64,000 nt of DNA from Zonotrichia leucophrys gambelii (GCF_028769735.1 NC_088174.1:1819501-1883500); one strand, 5' to 3'; shown: positions 52,001-64,000, numbered from the stretch's first letter. The notes: generated by a model not told the origin, from the letters alone. Numbers and translations: made by a program.

Positions 52001-55000
52001 TTATGGGACAATGAGAGAGCATCAAGTATGTGTCACCTTCTACCCAAGGAGGAGATTCAAAAGTACATTAATTGTGGATGTTACCATAAAAATTAAAAAG
52101 CAGATTTCTGCTTTAGCTCCCATGTTTGGTTTGCTGGGGCGGTCCAGGGGCACTGAAATGACACATCCCTGAAAATGACTCACAGTCACATTTCACATGG
52201 CACTGGATGTTAGTTGGACACAATATTGTGCAAAACTCACCAGCTAAATAGGCACAGGTTTTATGATGAAAATGTTTGCCAGCTGTTTTCATACCCAAAG
52301 CACACAAATTGTTCCAATTCTCTAAAAAAAACCCCTGTTAGTAAATGTCTGCCAATGAATGGAGAGGATTAATTAAGATGCACCTCTTGGCCATCCAAGG
52401 CTCAACAAACAGAGTCCGTGTGAGGCAGCAGAGACCCTACATGGGCAGTAACCCCAGGGTTAAATGTGTGGGGCAGAAATGCCAGGCTGGCAGCACCAGA
52501 AGCTGCAGCTGGCAGGCAAACAGGGAAGGAATCGATTCCTTTGTTACCTCCAGCAGGAAAGCCAACACCAAATAATGCCTGCAGGATTCACAGGGAGCAC
52601 CCAGCAGTGCCACCCAGCCACACCTGGGCAGGAGGGATCAGCTCAGTGCCCTGCACTGCTGGGGAAGGAACCAAATCAATGGCAATCGAGGAGCTGCTGT
52701 TCATTTTCATGGCTCTGCTAAAGAATTGATTTACCCTGGGGTTCACACACAGGCTCTGTAACTCCTGCTGAATTCAAGCTGCTTGTGGAGCAGTAAGGAA
52801 TGCTCTAATTTCTGTCAGTATTGATTTGGAAGCAGAAGTTAAATCACTTCAATTTCAGAATAGTAAGACCCTTCTTAGCTTCAGACCATTCCTTCCTGGC
52901 ACAACTGATGCAGAGTATCCATGAAATAGATTAATGAAACATATTTTAACATTTAGAAATTAAAGATAAGTCATTAGCAGCAGTTAGAAAAACAGAAGTG
53001 GGGTAGAGAGAAGGGTAAATACAACCAGCTCTCTACCAGCCACTTTTCATCATTTTTTCAAAAGGATTTGTTAACAACCAAAACTTCAGAGCATGAAATT
53101 AAACCCAATGCCACTGAGGAAGGCTTCACAGACAGCTGGCATCTTTATTTCTTCTGTTGCTCTCTTATGGAAAACAGATCCCCAGTAGGGATCAGAGACA
53201 CAGGGCAGAACTGAAATTGTGCTATATCCCTTCTTCCTTTTCCCCAGAAAATTCAGCTCAGCAAGTGAGAACAGCTCAGTCAGCACTGCTCATTGAGCTC
53301 TCTGAGCTGTGCCACATCTGCCATGTGCACATGCTTGCATTTCAAGCCCTGAAAATGAGACCTAAGTAGGGTTCTGTATATTAAAAAAGCCCAATTTAAA
53401 AGGGCAAATAAAAATTTCTGAAGCTTTGTGTTTGTTGAAGCTGCAGTAAAAGCAAAAGCCACCTCTTTAGCTGTATTTTAAGATTTTAAACCCATCTGCT
53501 TTCCTTCATCACTAGTTGGGTTTTTTCCCCAACAGAACTGCCCTCAGCTGACAGCAAACCATGTCCTGACTGGCCTTTCCTCAAGAATCCTACTGCTAAG
53601 AATTTCAGGAAGAGTGAATGTGCATGCAAACCCAGCTTGAATACAGGGTCAGTAACACCTCCAAAAAACTGCATTAGAACAATCAGCAATACAGAGCTCC
53701 CTAACAAAGTCCTGAGCGTGAAATTCCAAGCATTCAGCTCTAAAGCATGGGCTAGGAGCATTCCTGAGCCTGCAGTGGTACTGGAGTGGTCATCTGGAGG
53801 CAAAAAAACAAACCTGAGCCACAAAGGGGCACATTCAGCTCACCTGCTTTTTGATTCTCCAAAACAAAAGAGATTTCACATCATATTCATGTTTCAAAGA
53901 CAGACAGATTATTGTCTTCTTATCTCCATATAAAAGGAAGAGTAATTTTATGAGTAAGGGTTCCTAATAAAAACTATCAGCGTTGTAAACACCTTTAATG
54001 TAAGTTATCGTTCTACAGGCAAGTTTTAAAGTAACAGTAGTCCTGAAATTGCACTTTTAATAGCTGTCATTAAAACACTTAATTGCACGTTTGTGATTAT
54101 GTTATTATTACTGGGGTGGAATTGCTCTCTAGAACAGCTCTTATACAATAGGGCACCATCTCCACTGCCTGTACAAACAAACCCTTCAGAGTTCCAGTGG
54201 TGAGCACCTCACTTGTTATTGTTGTTAGTTTTTCATCAGCCACTTGTTAGAAAACCAGAAAATGTTCTTCCCCAAAGATCTCAAAGTGCATTTGATTTAA
54301 CACACATAAAACTTCACTTCAACAACCACTGAGACAACTCCCATGGCACTGGTTTAGTAGATAAATTACACCTGGCATTTGAACAGGTGAATTTAAAAAA
54401 CAACCTTGGAGTTCAGTTTTCCTGGCAATCCATCTCTCTGAATTCTGCCAAGGAGCACAGCACTGCTGCTGCTGGTGCCACACAGATCTGTCCTGTTTCT
54501 GCAGAAAACGCTGCAAATACAAGGCTCCACATGGCTGAGCTTTCTGGATGTCCAGCCCACTGCCTCAGAACTGTTGCTTACCAAAACTCTTGTAGCCTCA
54601 AACTACAAGACAACATGCAAAGGTACAGCTCCTTTTTAATATCTCCACCCTGTTCTGTTACACAGAATAGGAGATATCAGACCCGGGGAGCAGATCATTT
54701 GAACATTGCTATTTTAGTTATCTTATTCTCACTTTGGTGTTAAAAATCTGCAGTCCTGCTCAGCAATCTTATCCTGCTATGTAAATCTTTTTAAACAAAA
54801 TGCCTTATTCAAAGCTTACTATTGTTAGCTGATATCAAATCAGTGTAGCAAATTGCCATCGGAGTATCTTGATCTAATTATCTTCTGGAAAGAATTGAAA
54901 TAGAACTGAAGAAAATTCAGATAATGGAACAGGCAAAACAAGAAAGGGAAAGGAGGAGCATAAACAAAAGATAAAAGAAGAACAGAGAATAAAGGATAAC

Positions 55001-56849
55001 GCTCTGAGATACAAAAAAATATGATTAAGTGATACTGAAATTGTGGGGGTATGTGCAGAGACATCCCATAACACCTCAGGGATTTAAAAAGTTCCCATCA
55101 CCTACTGCAGAATATGAGATTACATCATTCACAGGGATGTGAAAATGGTGTATTTGGGGGAAATCAAACAATGGGGCTGAGCTGAAATCTCTGAGCAGCC
55201 AATGCTCATGGATACCCTTGCTGCAGATGGAGCCAATGGAGCCAAAACTTCCCCTCCTATGGGTCTGCCTGTGACTGACAGCCCTGCACAGCACTCAGCA
55301 ATACAGGGGAACTGAACTGGGGGATAATGCTACAAACAGCATAAATATTCCAAGCATATAGGAACCACATCTTCTTTAATTTGGATGGCATTCAGTACTG
55401 TGGGCTCTCAACAATTGTGTTACAATTCCATGTCTTTCAAGATATAGGGAATAAGAGCTTTCTTCCATTTATTTTTAATGTCGATTTTTATAAGGATACA
55501 TCAACTACAGAAGATCTTGTTTTTTCCATGCACTATCCCATGCAACTTGCCTCAACATTCTGAGGATCCCAACATTTAATGTAGAATTCTGTAAATCTCC
55601 CAAGATTAATTACAAAGATTTTGCTGCACTTCTCAGTACAAATTCTTTCCCCAAAAAGCCCAGTGCTAAGGAGAAGAGGAATATCTTTCCTGTCTGTAAG
55701 CACACACTTAGAATCCTGTAGTGCTGGAATTAGAAGGGATGTGTGAATACGAGCAGTGTCAAAATACAAAGGATACTGAATGAAAACCCACACCTCTGTA
55801 AAGGGAAACAACTCATTGTAATTTGCACCTCTTTTGCAAGCATAGCCCTTACAAATAGCTCATTGCAAAGAAACCCATCCAAAATAAAAATACAGCGAGT
55901 TCACTCCACAAACTGCAGCTACACAACCCAGAGAGGCAATTCTAAAGTCCTAGGGTGTGGCTTAGTTCTCCTGTTAATAACAAGCTGTTAGTAACAGGAT
56001 ATAAAGCCGCTTTCAGAATCATTTTTCTCAGAGGGACACGAACATTGACCCGGGAGCATCCGTGTGTCACAGAGCAGCATCAGGGCACTTCTGATTCACA
56101 AACTTAACAACCCAGATGTCTCTCCCTGCTGATTTCCCTGGCCCAAGCTGCCAAGGGAAGCAGACTATAGCCAGCAGCTTCAGAGGAAGGAACCAGCCTC
56201 TTTTCAGGCAGATAAAGGTTGGCTTGAAACAGAAGCCAACAATATTCCTGGGCCTAATCAAAGACTTTTTTCACTACTTTTTACAGTCATTTTCTTTGTA
56301 CTTCTGGCACCATCTTTGTTAGGAAGATTTATTGTCTGCTTTTTAAAATTTATCAGTTTGCAACGGCCACCAGATGAAGGGATCTCTTAAATCACTCTGT
56401 ATGGGGAGAGTGTGAACATGTGTCTTACAGTCAGAGCTTTAAACTCTCCCATTCTGGAAAACCTCTTACAAACATCAACAATGTGAGGAACATTTTTGAG
56501 ACGTTTATACTCCAGACATGCTGTTTACAAGGTGCTCTATATTTTGAAGTTATTGAATTGCAATTATTCAAATTGACTGTATCCGTTAAAGACTAAAAAG
56601 GAGATTTTTTTAAAATTGTATGAGAAATTAAGGGAGTAACAGATTTATTTGTTGATTGATAATACCTGACAAAATAAAGGTTTCAGACAAGAAGAATGTT
56701 AAACATTGCTGTTATAGTTACTACTCTAATTTCTTTTAAAAAGGTCGATTTACTTAACTATTTAAGTTACAAATCCAAGTAACTGTTGCATCATCTTACA
56801 GGACTGGGATCACTGTTGAATATCAGGGCAGGATAATAGGATAGATAAA
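49073..56849. other. spacer between the two CDX4 copies
   Basis: 7.8 kb of AT-rich DNA. I see no exon, and no clear duplicate of sequence upstream of copy A until about 56850, where promoter similarity starts. Confidence 0.5.
49515..49520 (+). terminator. possible polyadenylation signal of copy A
   Basis: AATAAA is the first clear canonical hexamer I see in sense after the copy A stop, 1.35 kb downstream. Use is inferred; others follow at about 49585 and 50060. Confidence 0.3.
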
Positions 56850-57140
56850 AGTTCTCTGAAAGAGAAAGCACCAGAACCAGCAGCAAGGTGGGGTTGGTCG
56901 GCCCTTCATTTGAATGTAAATGTAATTATGAGGCAGGCAGTTGGGCTGACGTCAGACAAGATCTTGGTAAACCATTACCACCAGCACCTGGTAACACAGT
57001 TGATAATAAAAGAGGATGAAGTAGAAGATTCCAAGCAGAGTGGCATTATTAGAGAAAACCAAACACAAATATTTTTGAGCAGTAAAAGAAGACGCTGAGG
57101 ACCAAGATGTTGTGACGCCGTGTTTACAGCTGGGACAGCC
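56850..57140 (+). promoter_or_regulatory. CDX4 copy B proximal promoter and 5' UTR
   Basis: Homologous to the copy A promoter. Motifs are a palindromic CRE TGACGTCA at 56947-56954, an octamer with one mismatch (ATGTAAAT) at 56914-56921, an E-box CACCTG at 56985-56990, and a TATA-like ATAATAAAAG at 57003-57012, about 130 bp before the ATG. The shared order of octamer, CRE and E-box sites supports orthologous promoter function. Confidence 0.6.
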
Positions 57141-57573
57141 ATGTACGTGAGCTCGCTCTTGGAGAAGGAGCCCAGCATGTACCCAGGACCTGCCAGGGCC
57201 AGCAACAGCCTGCCCGTGCAGAACTTCGTGTCTGCCCCAGCCTACTCCGACTACATGGGATACCACCCCGTGGCAGCCCTGGACAGCCACGGGCAGCCGG
57301 CGCCCGCCTGGGGCTCCCACTACGGCCCCCAGCGCGAGGACTGGGGCGCCTACGGGCCAGGCCCTTCCAGCGCCGCGCCCGCTGCCCACATCAATGGCTC
57401 GTCCCCTGGCCAGGGCTCCTACAGCTCTGCTGACTACAGCTCCCTGCACCCCGCTGCTGCTGCTGCGCCCTTACCTCCTGTAGATACAATCCATGCCCAG
57501 CAAATCTCTCCCAACAGCCAAAGGCACAGCTCTTATGAGTGGATGAGGAAAACGGTGCAAACCAACACTGCTG
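57141..57573 (+). CDS. CDX4: CDX4 copy B exon 1
   Basis: Starts at ATG 57141 (G at -3). The upstream in-frame extension begins only at a GTG. It encodes 144 aa plus one base of the junction Gly; the donor is G|GTGAGTG at 57573/57574. Residues from about Ser21 to Lys137 come from the tract identical to copy A. The hexapeptide YEWMRK is present near the end, followed by TVQTNTAG. Confidence 0.92.
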
Positions 57574-60500
57574 GTGAGTGCAAATTCAACTTCCAACCTC
57601 AGAAAGCATCTTCTGCTATCACTGAGCTTAGAAATAATTAACTTTACTTGAAGCACATAGGTTGGTGGGTCGTTTATGACATTTATTTAGCCCACTGCTG
57701 TTTAATGCAGTTTGAACTAAATTTGTGCTAGTTTCGCTTTCTCCCATAAAGGCTTTCTGTGGTTGCTGTAGTGGAATGGTTGATGGGGTCTCAGCTCCAG
57801 GAATCCCTGTTGGAACACTCTGTTAAGCATTTTGTGTGATAAACATGATTATCATGTTAAAGTGATGATAATCATGGAAGTGTTATGGAGCAATGCAGCG
57901 ACATTTAACAGTTACAGACAGAAATACTACATAGTTATTTTGTGCTGCAGGGAAGATATCAATATAGAATCAGGTTTATCTTTTTACACCTTATAAACTT
58001 CTCAATAATTATAAAGAAAACCAGGTGCTCTGATCTAACTGCAGTGATTATGCAATTTTCCTGTGTCTCATATTTTTCTGCCCAGATTAGGTGAGCACCA
58101 ATATTCCTAGAGAAGCAATCTGACTCAAACAATCAGCATAGACTATTTTGTTTGCAGATCACATAATTCCTTGGTTAAGCTTCCTTTTCATTTAATTTCA
58201 CATCTTTGCCATAATTTTTCAGCTTCCACATTTACACAATTAAAAATCTCTTTGCTGCAAGTGGCACTCACTGATGTGCCTGTCCTTGCCACAAGCTGCC
58301 TGCCAGATGATGTTTCCATGTATATTCCCAAGGTGGAAACTGGGTGTAGCAAGGTTTGCTGGATCTGTGGTTCTGGTTAAAAGTAATAAGTGTGTGTTAG
58401 AGAGCATCAAAGAAATGCTCAAAAAAAAGCAGAGCAATTACAATTGGAGCAGTCTTAGAAAACACAGAAAATCTGCACTGCTGCTGCAGACAGAATCCTC
58501 CTTCAAATGGTTATTACTCAGGAGCAAAATTAGCCTGGTAATTGTTTCCTAATTATAAAGCAGACACACATTGTTTTGCCTCTGTTACTAAATATAAAAT
58601 GCCTGGTGAACATTGGGATATCACAGTGCTCTCCTGCCACTTGGAGCCTCTACCAAGGCCTTCAAAGCCAGGCAGAGTCAGTCTGCTGTCCCCCTTCTGT
58701 ATACTCATGTAAATCCCAGTAACTTCATTAACATCTTTGGAGATTGCCGGGTGTAGAAGTGATGCAAGACTTGAGTGTAGATCAAATTCAGCTGAGACTT
58801 CTGAATGTCAATGAGGCAGCCCTGGCTGTGTCATGTTGGCACAGAATTTTCAATGTGTGGCATTCTTGAGGAATAACATTCTTAAAGTTTAACACACTTA
58901 AAAATCTAAATCCTTGCTTTACACTTATTGAACAGACTTGGAAGACCCTGAAAGGTTTCTCATGCACTTGTCCAAAGTTATAAAATATATTTGCAATTCA
59001 GAGGCAATGTTTTGGGTCTAAATTCATCTCTAGTCTCAAAAGTGCTTACACAGGATTTACTCACATTCTGAAATCATTTATGAACCACTCAGGACAGGTG
59101 GAACAGAGCCCATCAATAGCTGCATGTCCTGAGGCTGTGCATTCCTAGAACCCAATCCTTTGAAGTGTTAAAAACAGCCAGGACTTCACAGAAGTGAGCT
59201 CAAGGCATCAACCCACCTTAAAAAAAGAGATCGTGAGAGTGAAGCACAAATGTGGTAATTGTGCAAAATAAGAAAAGTACCAAAGACATTTAGCTTTTCA
59301 TTGGTGTAAAAAAAAAAAACAACTGGAAATTTTAAGCCTGTAACAGAAAAAATTGTGATAAATGGAAGAGAATTCAAATAAATGACAAAGCTAAAATTAT
59401 GCATGTAACTGCTCTGTACCACCTTATCAGTGTTTTCTCTAGAAGAAAACTGACTTGATGCCATTATAACCCCTCTTTGAAACACACTTGCTGTTTTTCC
59501 TTATTGCCATAATGTTATTTGGGTTATCAAAGTAGCTACTGATTTGTTCTCCTTCAGTGTTATCACTGCTTAATAAAGTTCATTGCTTTAAAATCCCAGA
59601 ATGACAGCCCTAAACTCTACCAATACATTTCTATGCATAAACATGTGGATGTCCTTAACTCCACCAGGGTGTACACACATCAGTGTGTGAGCAGAATGGA
59701 GTAACAGAAACCACAACACATCTCATTAGATGAGAGAGCCTCTTGAAATACTGTCCTAAAGACAGTGGGAATTATTTTGAGTGAGGAGATGTCAGTGGGA
59801 ATTTTTTCTCTCTGTTTAGACTCTATTAAATACACTACATTCTGATTCAATACTCTTATGTAGCATTTGATACAAAACAAAATTAAATTGCAGGTAAAGT
59901 GAAATGAAAATTTACCTGATCAAGTCAATCTTCAGGATGAAACAAGATCAAAGCCAGAAGTACTCTGTCCTTTCAACAGATAAAATGTGATTTGAAATGA
60001 AACATCCTCTGACTAAAGGACTGTAACTGTATGTTCAGAACCAACCCTTGTTTTACTTCAAACACACAAACATTGCAAATATCCAAGGCAATAAGACATT
60101 TTTAAAAAATCAAACATGGAAAGTGGGATCGGTAAAAAGACCTTCCCAGTCAGACCCTCCAAGTGAGGAAAAGAACATCTAAGGAATTCCTGATAATCTG
60201 ATCCTGCTTTTACTGAAAATCTACGATAAAATCTGCCATCCACTTCAGTTATGCTGGAGCAGAACTTCCAATTATCTTCTAAACTCTCTGTAATCAACAG
60301 GGTAAGATGTGTATTTTCTGAGAATAAGAGAACCTTCAAAGTGTAAAACTTACTGAAAAGGTATCTAAAGGGCCTAGAAAAAGGTTTTAAAACTTCATAT
60401 GACACTTCATCTGGGAGTGACCCATCTCAGAAAGAGAAGGGTCTTTAACAGGACTAAACAAAAGATCAACATGATGTTCATATGTTACAAGCTCAGCCAC

Positions 60501-62626
60501 AGGATTTTTTTCAAAATACAGCCAACACATTTTATGTCTTTGTTTAAACAAGCTGTGATGTACAAGTAATTCAGATTACAGAATAGCAGAAACATGGCCA
60601 GAAAGCAAAACAGAATAGCAGGAAAAAAGGCCAGACCCCTGCTTTAATGCTAATTTATTTTTCTTTGTAAATTAGTTGTGACATCTATTTTCCACTGGCC
60701 TACATTGTCTGAGGTTTTGAGGCCTATCTGTCATATTGAGGCAACAGACCCTTTTAACACTTCTCTTTGCTTTGATATGCAGCCTTGTCTCTTCCTTCTC
60801 CCTCCTTTCTTCAGGAGTTATATTGCCGGAAAGGGTGATGATTTTCACAGCAAATAAAGAGGCCTTCTCCCAGCTTTATTGTCTTCAGAAGAAATACTCT
60901 GTGAATTTTATGACCAAGGGGAATGGGGAAAACTACTCCTTTTCTCCACCCCCTCAAATCATGGTTATATTTGCTGATTATAGTGAGGCCGGAATAACCT
61001 TGTTGAATTTTAACTTGTTTTCAAAGATTCCCTCTAAGCCCTCAGTTTACAAGGAACCTGAATATCTATACTATTGTTAGCATTAGAACTATCACTGAGG
61101 GCAAATATTTCAAAGCCAATGATTTGTACCATGAAAAAAAGTAAACTCAGTTGAATGATTTAGTCCTGCAAATTTAGGTAGGAAAATCTTCTATGCTGGA
61201 AGTTGAAGTGGCAGAGGATTTGGGAAAATATCCCTAATTATGCTTATTTCAGCTATGTCTACCTTCAGATAAAAATATCCCAGCCTGTCCTCGGTGTCGG
61301 TCCAAAAGTAAAGAGAACTGAGGGAAAAAATATTCCTTCATCTATTTCTGTCCCTTTTTCTTCTGCTAAGATGAAAGCGTCTGACATTTGTTTAGGGCTT
61401 GTAAATTCCAAACCAATTGGCTTGTGTTTCTGAATGTGAAAGGGGTTCTTGATAAGATCTCCTTGTCGCTCCTTTGTGTGGCGTGTGCTTCATCTTAACA
61501 CCTCAATGGATTTTAGGGAACCACTTTAAAGGAGTCTTTGTCCTACAGTTTGTCCCAGAAAACTCACATCAAAAAAAACTGAGAAGATCAGAAGAAAAAA
61601 GGAAAACTATCTAGTTGGTTGCTGAAAGTGCAAAGGAGAACAAATAAGTTGAAAACTGATCTCTCTGGATTATTATTACATGAAGAATTGCTTAAAAATT
61701 ATATTAAATGAGAGATACATTCTAAACATTTAATAATGTTTCTCTTAACAGTATTTATCCAATATATCTAAGAATATTTCTTTTATACATTAGAGAGAGG
61801 ATGATCCTGTAATCCTTTTACAAGATTTTATTGCCTCATCTTACAAATTGTCAAGTACCTCCAACTGTAAAGGGAAGCCCAGCACAGAGAACCCTCAGGG
61901 ATATCCTACAGGCACTCAGCACCTTGCAAGACTGGACCTTTTGGATAAAGTACATTAAATTATTCTTGAACTTCTGAATTTATCCTATGGCCACAAGAAA
62001 GGAAAAACATTTCAACATTTCTAGGAGGACACACCTTTGTGCTACAGAAGCAATCTTTAGAAACTCAGATAAATAAATAGGCCACAGTATAACTGCACAA
62101 ATTGTGACTGAAGCTCAGTCTTGAAATGCTGGGTATTTATGCTCTCAGAGACACAGAATGAGCACTGCAATGAAACTCCTTTGAGATTAATATAGCCAGC
62201 ACCAATTATGTACTGCTGTGAATTATTTAACATGCTTCAGGGTGTTTAGCACTTAAGAGCTTCACATTTAAATATATGTTTACAGGGAGGGGAAATAAAG
62301 AGGGAAAGAGAGTTATGGTAACCAACAGTCTGTCACTTCACCCTGCACCTCTGTACCACAGAAAGCAGTCCTATCCAAGTGTCCTGTGGTTTAATTCATG
62401 TCTGGGAAATGCCTGAGATGTTTGCAAGCTGCTATGGAAAATCCAACTCAATCTATGAATAATCTTTCTTTTCTAACCAGGTAAAACAAGAACAAAAGAA
62501 AAGTACCGGGTTGTTTACACAGACCACCAGAGGCTGGAACTAGAGAAGGAATTTCACTGCAACAGATACATTACCATCAGGAGGAAGTCAGAACTCGCAG
62601 CAAACCTGGGACTCTCCGAAAGACAG
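57141..62626 (+). CDS. CDX4: CDX4-type caudal homeobox gene, copy B (partial, exons 1-2, runs off window)
   Basis: Exons 57141-57573 and 62481-62626 encode 193 aa of a caudal protein through homeodomain position 44; the intron is 4907 bp, phase 1. The start [16 protein letters not shown] and the homeodomain residues Lys1, Cys22 and Gly39 match what I recall of mammalian CDX4 better than copy A does, so B may be the more conservative copy. The last exon is not seen in the 1374 bp after exon 2. In copy A that intron is 3163 bp, so exon 3 probably lies about 2 kb past the end. No stop, frameshift or broken splice site is visible, so it looks functional so far. It lies head to tail with copy A, the two start codons being 22.8 kb apart. 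Exon phases match copy A, so splicing between copies would stay in frame. Confidence 0.88.
57844..57876. repeat. 12-bp inverted repeat in copy B intron 1
   Basis: CATGATTATCAT and ATGATAATCATG form a perfect 12-bp stem around a 9-base loop. Role unknown. Confidence 0.7.
60695..60917 (+). promoter_or_regulatory. conserved intron 1 element, copy B
   Basis: Partner of 40238-40460, same orientation, 1.6 kb before exon 2. It has the same CTTTGAT, CCGGAA, TTTATGA, pyrimidine-tract/AG and AATAAA signals. Sequence similarity drops sharply after the TTTATGACCAA motif. Confidence 0.55.
61446..61560 (+). promoter_or_regulatory. second alignable intron 1 block, copy B (GATA motif)
   Basis: Partner of 41925-42020, with GATAAGATCT at 61451-61460 and the same downstream words, interrupted by small insertions. 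Confidence 0.35.
62481..62626 (+). CDS. CDX4: CDX4 copy B exon 2 (homeodomain residues 1-44)
   Basis: Follows a TTTTCTAACCAG acceptor and ends CAG|GTACAG. It encodes KTRT then the homeodomain from [12 protein letters not shown] to LGLSERQ. Cys22 (FHCNRY) and Gly39 are the expected CDX4 residues. The following intron becomes a minisatellite within about 20 bp of the donor. Confidence 0.92.
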
Positions 62627-62639
62627 GTACAGAAAACAT

Positions 62640-63385
62640 GCCTCAGGTGTGCCCACAGTGCCCAGGCACTGCCAGGGGACAGAGAGCAATCCCCAGCTGT
62701 GCCCACAGTGCCCAGGCACTGCCAGGGACAGGGACAGAGGTGTGCCCTCAGCTGTGCCCACAGTGCCCAGGCCCAGGGACAGGGACAGAGGTGTGCCCTC
62801 AGCTGTGCCCACAGTGCCCAGGCAGTGCCAGGGACAGAGGGCATCCCCCAGCTGTGCCCACAGTGCCCAGGCAGTGCCAGGGACAGAGGGCATCCCCCAG
62901 CTGTGCCCACAGTGCCAAGGCCCAGGGACAGAGAGCACCCCCCAGCTGTGCCCACAGTGCCCAGGCCCTGCCAGGGGACAGAGAGCAATCCCCAGGTGTG
63001 CCCACAGTGCCCAGGCACTGCCAGTGACAGGGACAGAGGTGTGCCCTCAGCTGTGCCCACAGTGCCCAGGCAGTGCCAGGGACAGAGAGCATCCCCCAGC
63101 TGTGCCCACAGTGCCAAGGCCCAGGGACAGAGAGCACCCCCCAGCTGTGCCCACAGTGCCAAGGCACTGCCAGGGACAGGGACAGAGAGCACCCCTCAGC
63201 TGTGCCCACAGTGCCCAGGCCCTGCCAGGGACAGGGACAGAGGTGTGCCCTCAGGTGTGCCCACAGTGCCCAGGCACAGAGAGCACCCCCCAGCTGTGCC
63301 CACAGTGCCTAGGCACTGCCAGGGGACAGAGGGCACCCCCCAGCTGTGCCCACAGTGCCCAGGCCCTGCCAGGGGACACAGCAGC
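62640..63385. repeat. 45-60 bp minisatellite at the start of copy B intron 2
   Basis: Around 14 units with the core TGTGCCCACAGTGCCCAGGC plus variable TGCCAGGGACAGAG segments. The first core is only about 20 bp past the exon 2 donor. Unit length varies because the GGGACA sub-unit is present once or twice. Open frames of up to 271 aa in it are repeat by-products. Confidence 0.9.
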
Positions 63386-64000
63386 AGCCACCTCCTGCCT
63401 CTTTGCATTTGACACAGCCAATCCACTACACAGCCCCACAGTTATTTTGACAGAATTAATTTGACAGAACCCTCCAGTTATAAGGAATTCAACATTAGGA
63501 GTTCACTCATACTTTAAAAAGTAGCTATTCTTACTGTCTAGCTTGATGCCAAGCTGAAATTCCAGCTAACAGGTCTTAGCTATGGCCCCAAGAGTTACAA
63601 CACTCATAATTTTATTTCTTCTTGAAATCACACCAAGTAATGGCCAGCAAAAAATCCAAAGCATTTGATATATTTCAGCTGTAAGACAGGAAAGTTAAAA
63701 CTCAATCCAATGAGATATCTATGGGTTTTTTTGTTACAAATATATTGCCACAATTTCCACAGGCCACATTCTTCCTCTGTCAGATTTCAGCATATTCAGG
63801 GGGGTTTTACAGCTTGGATTTTCAAGTCAGGATCTCTTTTTGCCACTCGTGTGTAGCCCAGACTATCCATCCAGGGAATGTTCAAGTGCATATTTGCATT
63901 ATTGCTCCCTTGGAAAGCAGCTCTGCCTTCACTCCTGTCTAGTACATATTTAATGTCTGTCCTGGATAAAGCAGGCTGCTGAGCAGGGCACAGGAGCTGT
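63386..64000 (+). other. remainder of copy B intron 2 within the window
   Basis: AT-rich sequence after the minisatellite. No homeodomain recognition-helix exon (VKIWFQN) is seen before the window ends. Confidence 0.6.

Larger units (their letters stand above)
57574..62480 (+). other. CDX4 copy B intron 1
   Basis: A 4907-bp intron. It contains a 12-bp inverted repeat at 57844-57876, the conserved element at 60695-60917 and the GATA block at 61446. It lacks the LTR-like insertion of copy A. No other exon recognised. Confidence 0.85.

Noticed and set aside
56360..56375. Second CTCF-like site
   Set aside because: CCACCAGATGA lacks a required G of the core consensus.
34308..57573. The two exon 1 copies as alternative first exons of one gene
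   Set aside because: A full exon 2 and exon 3 with stop lie between them and a second exon 2 follows, so these are two genes.
34308..62626. False duplication from unmerged haplotypes
   Set aside because: Exon 2 differs at 16% of sites and the introns hardly align, far beyond allelic difference.
62554..63464. Open frames of up to 271 aa beside copy B exon 2
   Set aside because: Read-through of the intron 2 minisatellite; no domain or start context.

Overview
The window looks like a bird genome, most likely a songbird (passerine). The evidence is a 5'-truncated CR1-type LINE end near 2.5 kb, several copies of an AT-rich LTR of the kind common in songbird genomes, intron-containing GC-rich genes in AT-rich DNA, and many G-rich minisatellites. 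The species call is inference from repeats and gene family only.

The only protein-coding genes I can support are two tandem, same-strand copies of a caudal-type homeobox gene, best matched to CDX4. Copy A is complete: exon 1 34308-34743, exon 2 (most of the homeodomain) 44601-44746, exon 3 47910-48167, giving 279 aa with intact splice sites. Copy B has exon 1 57141-57573 and exon 2 62481-62626; its exon 3 should lie past the window end. Both are caudal transcription factors: an N-terminal activation region, a YEWMRK hexapeptide and a homeodomain.

The main point of interest is how the two copies differ. A 355-bp stretch inside exon 1 is identical base for base (34369-34723 and 57199-57553). 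The first ~60 bp of the same exon differ by about 10 substitutions and an indel, and exon 2 differs at 23 of 146 positions. That mosaic points to recent gene conversion. A second island in intron 1 (40238-40460 and 60695-60917) has only 2 differences in 223 bp while most of the intron no longer aligns by eye; it may be an enhancer or an alternative terminal exon. The proximal promoters are alignable, but copy A keeps a perfect octamer and lacks a CRE, while copy B has a perfect CRE and a broken octamer. Copy A has three homeodomain changes (positions 1, 22, 39); copy B looks more like ordinary CDX4.

Layout: 1-34 kb is gene-poor and rich in repeats (LTR-like sequence 1.2-2.1 kb, CR1 2.5 kb, 16-bp minisatellite 5.9-6.7 kb, A/T-rich simple repeat 7.0 kb, 31-bp minisatellite 12.6-13.4 kb, LTR copies at 15.5, 18.6 and 27.6 kb, and a CTCF-like site at 29.45 kb). 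Copy A fills 34-49 kb with two minisatellites just after its stop codon. 49-57 kb separates the copies without a recognised gene. Copy B fills 57 kb to the end, with a minisatellite starting almost at the exon 2 donor site. All long open frames outside the CDX exons are either read-through of tandem repeats or unsupported.
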